From Planococcus citri (Eukaryota > Arthropoda > Insecta > Hemiptera > Pseudococcidae), in contig NC_088679.1 in NCBI RefSeq assembly GCF_950023065.1, positions 28,458,001 through 28,522,000 of the forward strand: a stretch of 64,000 bases of DNA, written 5' to 3'. Below, piece after piece: positions 60,341 through 64,000 of this stretch. Under the pieces are notes generated by a model. The model did not search any database. It saw only the letters and a list, made by a program, of their open reading frames with translations, and was not told where the DNA came from. How positions within the stretch are numbered: position 1 is the first letter of the stretch; the number at the start of each line of letters is the position of its first letter. The translations under genes and the position numbers were made by a program.

Positions 60341-62100
60341 TTGTCAATTTCAATTTTCCTCTAAAGCAATGCACATTAATTTCAAGCTGATACCATTCAA
60401 AGTATTTAGATATGTGTAGATGGGAAAATTAACGATATTCTATTATCATTTCCGACAACACGCATAATCAGAGTAACGTACCAGGACATAAAAAATCAAA
60501 CAAAAACGAACGATAATTATTTTGAAAAGGAAATTATAAAATTCACATTACACGCAGCATCCCATTCAACCTCCTTGCTTCAGCATCTCGAACCGGACCA
60601 CACCGGCATATCGGCATAACCGGCGTCGAAAACCATCATCGCAAAAAAAAAACCGTGAAAATGTGGCGAAAAATTCGCAGCAAGAATTTCGATTTCATTG
60701 AGGAAATACTTATTAGCTCTTTCCTGTATGGTCGAAAAAATTGTTAGCACATGCTGGAAGGCATCGTATATTTTACACATTATATAAATACCTACCTAAG
60801 TATGTATCTATGCAACAACAAAACGAACTACTGACCGATGATGCACATCGTTTAGTGAGCAAAATTACAACCACTCTTCTTGTCATACCCGCACGCCGCC
60901 GCAGACGCGTATGTACTATTTTTATCACCTTCTTTTCCAAGTCATTGAGAAATTTCATCAAATTAGCCGATGAATCGTTTAAAATAATCCCAAGTAGGAA
61001 AGATAAAAACCTCCTCGGAACCGCCTCGTTCGTTTATACTCGTATATTAATCGCGTGTATACGGTAAAATGATTAAATAATGAAAGCCGTGAAAAATTAA
61101 TGGTTCCAAGATCGATTTATGCGTTCGCATGTGCGATAATAAGCATACCGCGTCCACATTCCGGTAATATTTTGTCGGTTATCGTGTCTAGTGGATTGAC
61201 TGCAGGCGCACCCTTAAACCAGAGCCAAAGATGCCACATAAAATCTATGCGTCATCACGATTGTCCTTTACCTGTCGTGTCGCGACACGCCACTTTGCAG
61301 ACAACACTCGTTCATACAATCTGAGTGTCAGTGTGTACGTGTGTGTGTGAGAGAGGCTTTTGTAGATTCTTTTCTCTTCTTCCTTTTTTTTCCTGTTGTT
61401 CTTGGTTTTGTTTTTTTCCCCTCCTCCTTTCTAAATCATCTATGTAGCCTGCACGCTGTTCCGTTATGTGAGGTTATTTACGATCTCTTGTACTGTAATG
61501 GAGTCGTGGGTTTCGGAGATTGCGCGCTATTACCAGTACAGAGAATTGGTTATTTGCTCCGGCTTCCACGTACTGGTATAGGCTTTTGCTAGACGTGGAC
61601 GTCATCATCGGACTATAGAATACACAGTGGAATTCTTTACGATTTTTCTTCGTGTTTTTTTGGTCGAACCGTAGAAGTTTGCTCCTTAGATACTGATTTT
61701 AGACTGAATTGTGACAGTTTCCTCATGAGTGATGGGTATTCTAATGGATCTGTATCGCCTATTGGTCCCCATGATTGAAGACTTCTTCCAGCAGTATGCT
61801 AATTTTAGTCGACTTGAAGCTTTCTTCTGGATGACCACAATTTCATTTTCCAATTTTTGACCAATTTTTGAAGAAAAATTCCCTCATCAGTGATTAAAGT
61901 AAATGAATCGACTTTCGGCTCGAATTTCATTTCCCTCTCACTTAAAAAAAATAGAAGCCCTTTATTCCACTTTTTCTTCTTCATATCTACTAACACTGAT
62001 GAATATCAATATCAAGATCATGAGATATTTTCTTTTTTGAATCCTAAAGGAGTTAAACCTGAATAAAATTACAGTTTTTGAGAACTATACATATTTTTCA
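60341..62100. other. Complex island, no proven gene
   Basis: Unique-looking and locally CpG-rich (60.55-61.6 kb). A GTGTGTACGTGTGTGTGTGAGAG patch at about 61330-61356, preceded by TCAGT (the arthropod initiator core), is promoter-like, but no coding exon downstream is convincing. The frames 60741-61067, 61100-61324 and 61341-61592 have no recognisable domain. Confidence 0.35.
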
Positions 62101-62800
62101 TCCGCTCCCTCAGAAAAAAATGAAAAATCAGCTAGGGGCTCCTGAACGGTTCGAAACTACATATCACCAATGGACCTGATAAGTAGAGAATAGGATACGA
62201 ATCGCATTTCAGTTTTTTTCCCCCTTTATAATGGACACGAACAAGGAATGTTTAATTTTTTCAAAATAAACGCTGGAGGAAATTTTGGATGTGAACCGGG
62301 GGGGGGGGGGGGGGGGTTGTTAAATCCGAGTTTGTGTTGAACTTCATCGTCACCATTATATATAGGCAAACATTTTCTCGAAAACAGGAGAATCCAAAAA
62401 AAACCGCTGGAGGCTCCAGAACGGTTCGAAACTATCACCAATCGACTCAGTCGATCTAAAATAGGGTATAAACCAAATTTCAGATTTTTTCGTCAATGTA
62501 TTTGCAAACTCAGAATCTTTCATTTTACTCATATTATTTTTTTAAAAATAGGTACCTAATCAATCGCTGAAGAAAATTTTGGATTTGAACGGATACAAAA
62601 AGATTTTGAAAATATGTGCATTAATCGATCGAAAAGGTCACAAAGATGGAGAATTCAAGTTTATAAGGGCTGAATTTCATTCTTTGCACCTTACTTAATG
62701 ACGTTATAGCTTGAAAAAAAAAATATTGGAAAATTCAAAAATCCGCTGGAAGCTTCAAAACTGTTCAAAATCATTACCAATCGCAACTCTGAGGGTTGAA
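62101..62800. repeat. Three spaced satellite-core units
   Basis: 'gctaggggctcctgaacggttcgaaac' (about 62131), 'gctggaggctccagaacggttcgaaac' (about 62405) and 'gctggaagcttcaaaactgttcaaaat' (about 62745) are each followed by 'taccaat(g/c)gac'-like text and 'aaatttcag'. They are direct repeats at about 275 and 340 bp spacing. A run of 19 G interrupts them at 62298-62316. Confidence 0.6.
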
Positions 62801-63053
62801 AATATGGTGCAAAGTAAATTTCAGTCTTTTGCGTTGATTTGATACAAAATTTTGATTTTTCAAAATGAGAAATAAGCCAAAGAATTTTAAAAAACTCTTC
62901 AAAAATTAATAATACTGAATTTCAGCACTTGAAATTTTTGCTAGTGTTGTAGGTTTGGGATCCTCTTTCAAATTCTGTTCGTCCGGTTCAAAAATTTCCT
63001 ATCGGTTGGGATTCTTTCCTTGATTAACCCTGTAAAGACAATGTCCTAAACGA

Positions 63054-63188
63054 CAACTTGATGTAATTTTTTACATCACGCTGGAAAGAAAAAATTTTCC
63101 ACAACATGATGTAAAAAACTACATCACAACTACGATACTGTAGAAATTCTTTTTTCTAGCGTTGATGTAAAAAAATACATCAAGTTGT
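63054..63188. mobile_element. 135 bp fold-back element with GATGTA palindromes
   Basis: The ends are ACAACTTGATGTA and TACATCAAGTTGT. Similarity between the arms extends over about 44 bp (63054-63097 against 63145-63188). Within it lie three 18 bp palindromes of the form GATGTA-N6-TACATC, at 63060-63077, 63108-63125 and 63164-63181. No coding capacity is present. It is probably a tiny MITE. Confidence 0.7.
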
Positions 63189-64000
63189 GAAATTTTTTTT
63201 TAAATTTAACATTTTGATGTATTTTTTAATCAAATTTTTCACAAATTTCATTGATTATAAATCTCATAATTCAATTCACGAATAAATAAATCGTTGGTCA
63301 CTTATGCAAAATAGCTAAATTGTACGTTGTTGAATAGAAAATGAAGAGAAAAATGGTGGGCCGAGAGGGACATTGAAGGTTGGGAGAGGAGAACTAATTG
63401 AAAACTATGGAAATCAGTTTTTAAAAATTTTTCTTACCAATATGTATCTGTATTATGAGCTTGAAGATGAATGATAAATTCCTCAAAAAATAAGTCTTTT
63501 GGGTCATACCTATTCTCAATTGAAAAAAACGGAAAACAAAAAAAAAAATTCAAGAAATGAAAGTACATAAATGTAGTGAGGCTTGAGACCTACATTTTAT
63601 CCAAGAATTCGCCTGTGGCGCTTTCAACTCCACAGTTGCAGCAATTTTAATATTTCGAAGGGCTTTTTGGCAGAAATATGACGTAAAAAACTTGAAAAAA
63701 TTTTATGACCTGTTGCCTCTGTTCATTTTCCATAAGCATAACAAAAATTCTAAAAATTTTAGTCAAATTGGTGATTATGAATTTTTTTATTAAAAAATCA
63801 CGATTTTTCGAATAAGAGGTGAAGGGAAGGAGATGCTATAAAATTATTTCAGTTTCAAATTTTTTTCTGATTGGTCAATTAAAAATTGCTTTACAGTGTT
63901 TTCAAAATTCGAGCTGAGCTAGACTCATTTTCCATGAAAAATCAAAATCTGATCCTTGGTTGGAAACCTGAAATTCAAATTACATAAATACTTACCTCAT
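63189..64000. other. Low-complexity intergenic sequence
   Basis: AT-rich, with one further partial GATGTA palindrome near 63213. Nothing else is recognised up to the window edge. Confidence 0.35.

Overview
The window is AT-rich animal DNA with spliced genes, long introns, transposon remnants, minisatellites and many homopolymer runs. The proteins, the compact splice signals and the short repeats rich in GTAGGTAC and ACGAGTA suggest an arthropod, most likely an insect. A mealybug- or scale-like hemipteran is only a guess from base composition and word use. I saw no tRNA, rRNA, CRISPR or prokaryotic operon structure.

Two genes are well supported, and one lies inside the other. On the + strand, a two-exon gene (coding 6140-6382 joined to 18575-19126, 264 aa) encodes a WASP-type WH1/EVH1 domain followed by a lysine-rich stretch and a CRIB-like motif. 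It has no proline-rich or VCA region, so it looks like a short regulatory relative of WASP. Its 12.2 kb intron carries a complete five-exon gene on the - strand (coding 10395-9186, 305 aa) of the SMP-30/regucalcin family. Four residues that normally bind the metal or substrate are replaced in that protein, so it is probably a pseudoenzyme.

The rest of the window alternates between two kinds of sequence. Complex, apparently single-copy islands lie at about 4.6-6.8, 13.6-16.3, 18.2-20.4, 24.4-27.1, 33.8-34.9, 37.8-39.2, 41.3-44.0, 47.6-49.4, 56.2-58.1 and 60.4-61.8 kb. Between them lie A/T-rich, repeat-derived blocks. The repeats include a minisatellite broken by a hAT-like MITE (2.9-4.6 kb), an ~80 bp satellite (7.7-8.8 kb) whose core recurs across the window, and a ~155 bp tandem repeat (12.95-13.47 kb). 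There is also a duplicated A-rich block (16.8-18.1 kb), a nested composite of inverted repeats with a MITE inside a second element (34.97-37.74 kb), and several terminal-inverted-repeat elements (0.5, 40.4-41.3, 44.1-44.3 and 63.1 kb). The largest is a 3.0 kb element with two ~0.88 kb inverted arms (52.0-55.0 kb).

No further gene is firmly supported between 19.6 and 64 kb. A few possible short exons are listed as weak findings only. All element calls rest on inverted repeats and flanking duplications read by eye; no database search was run.
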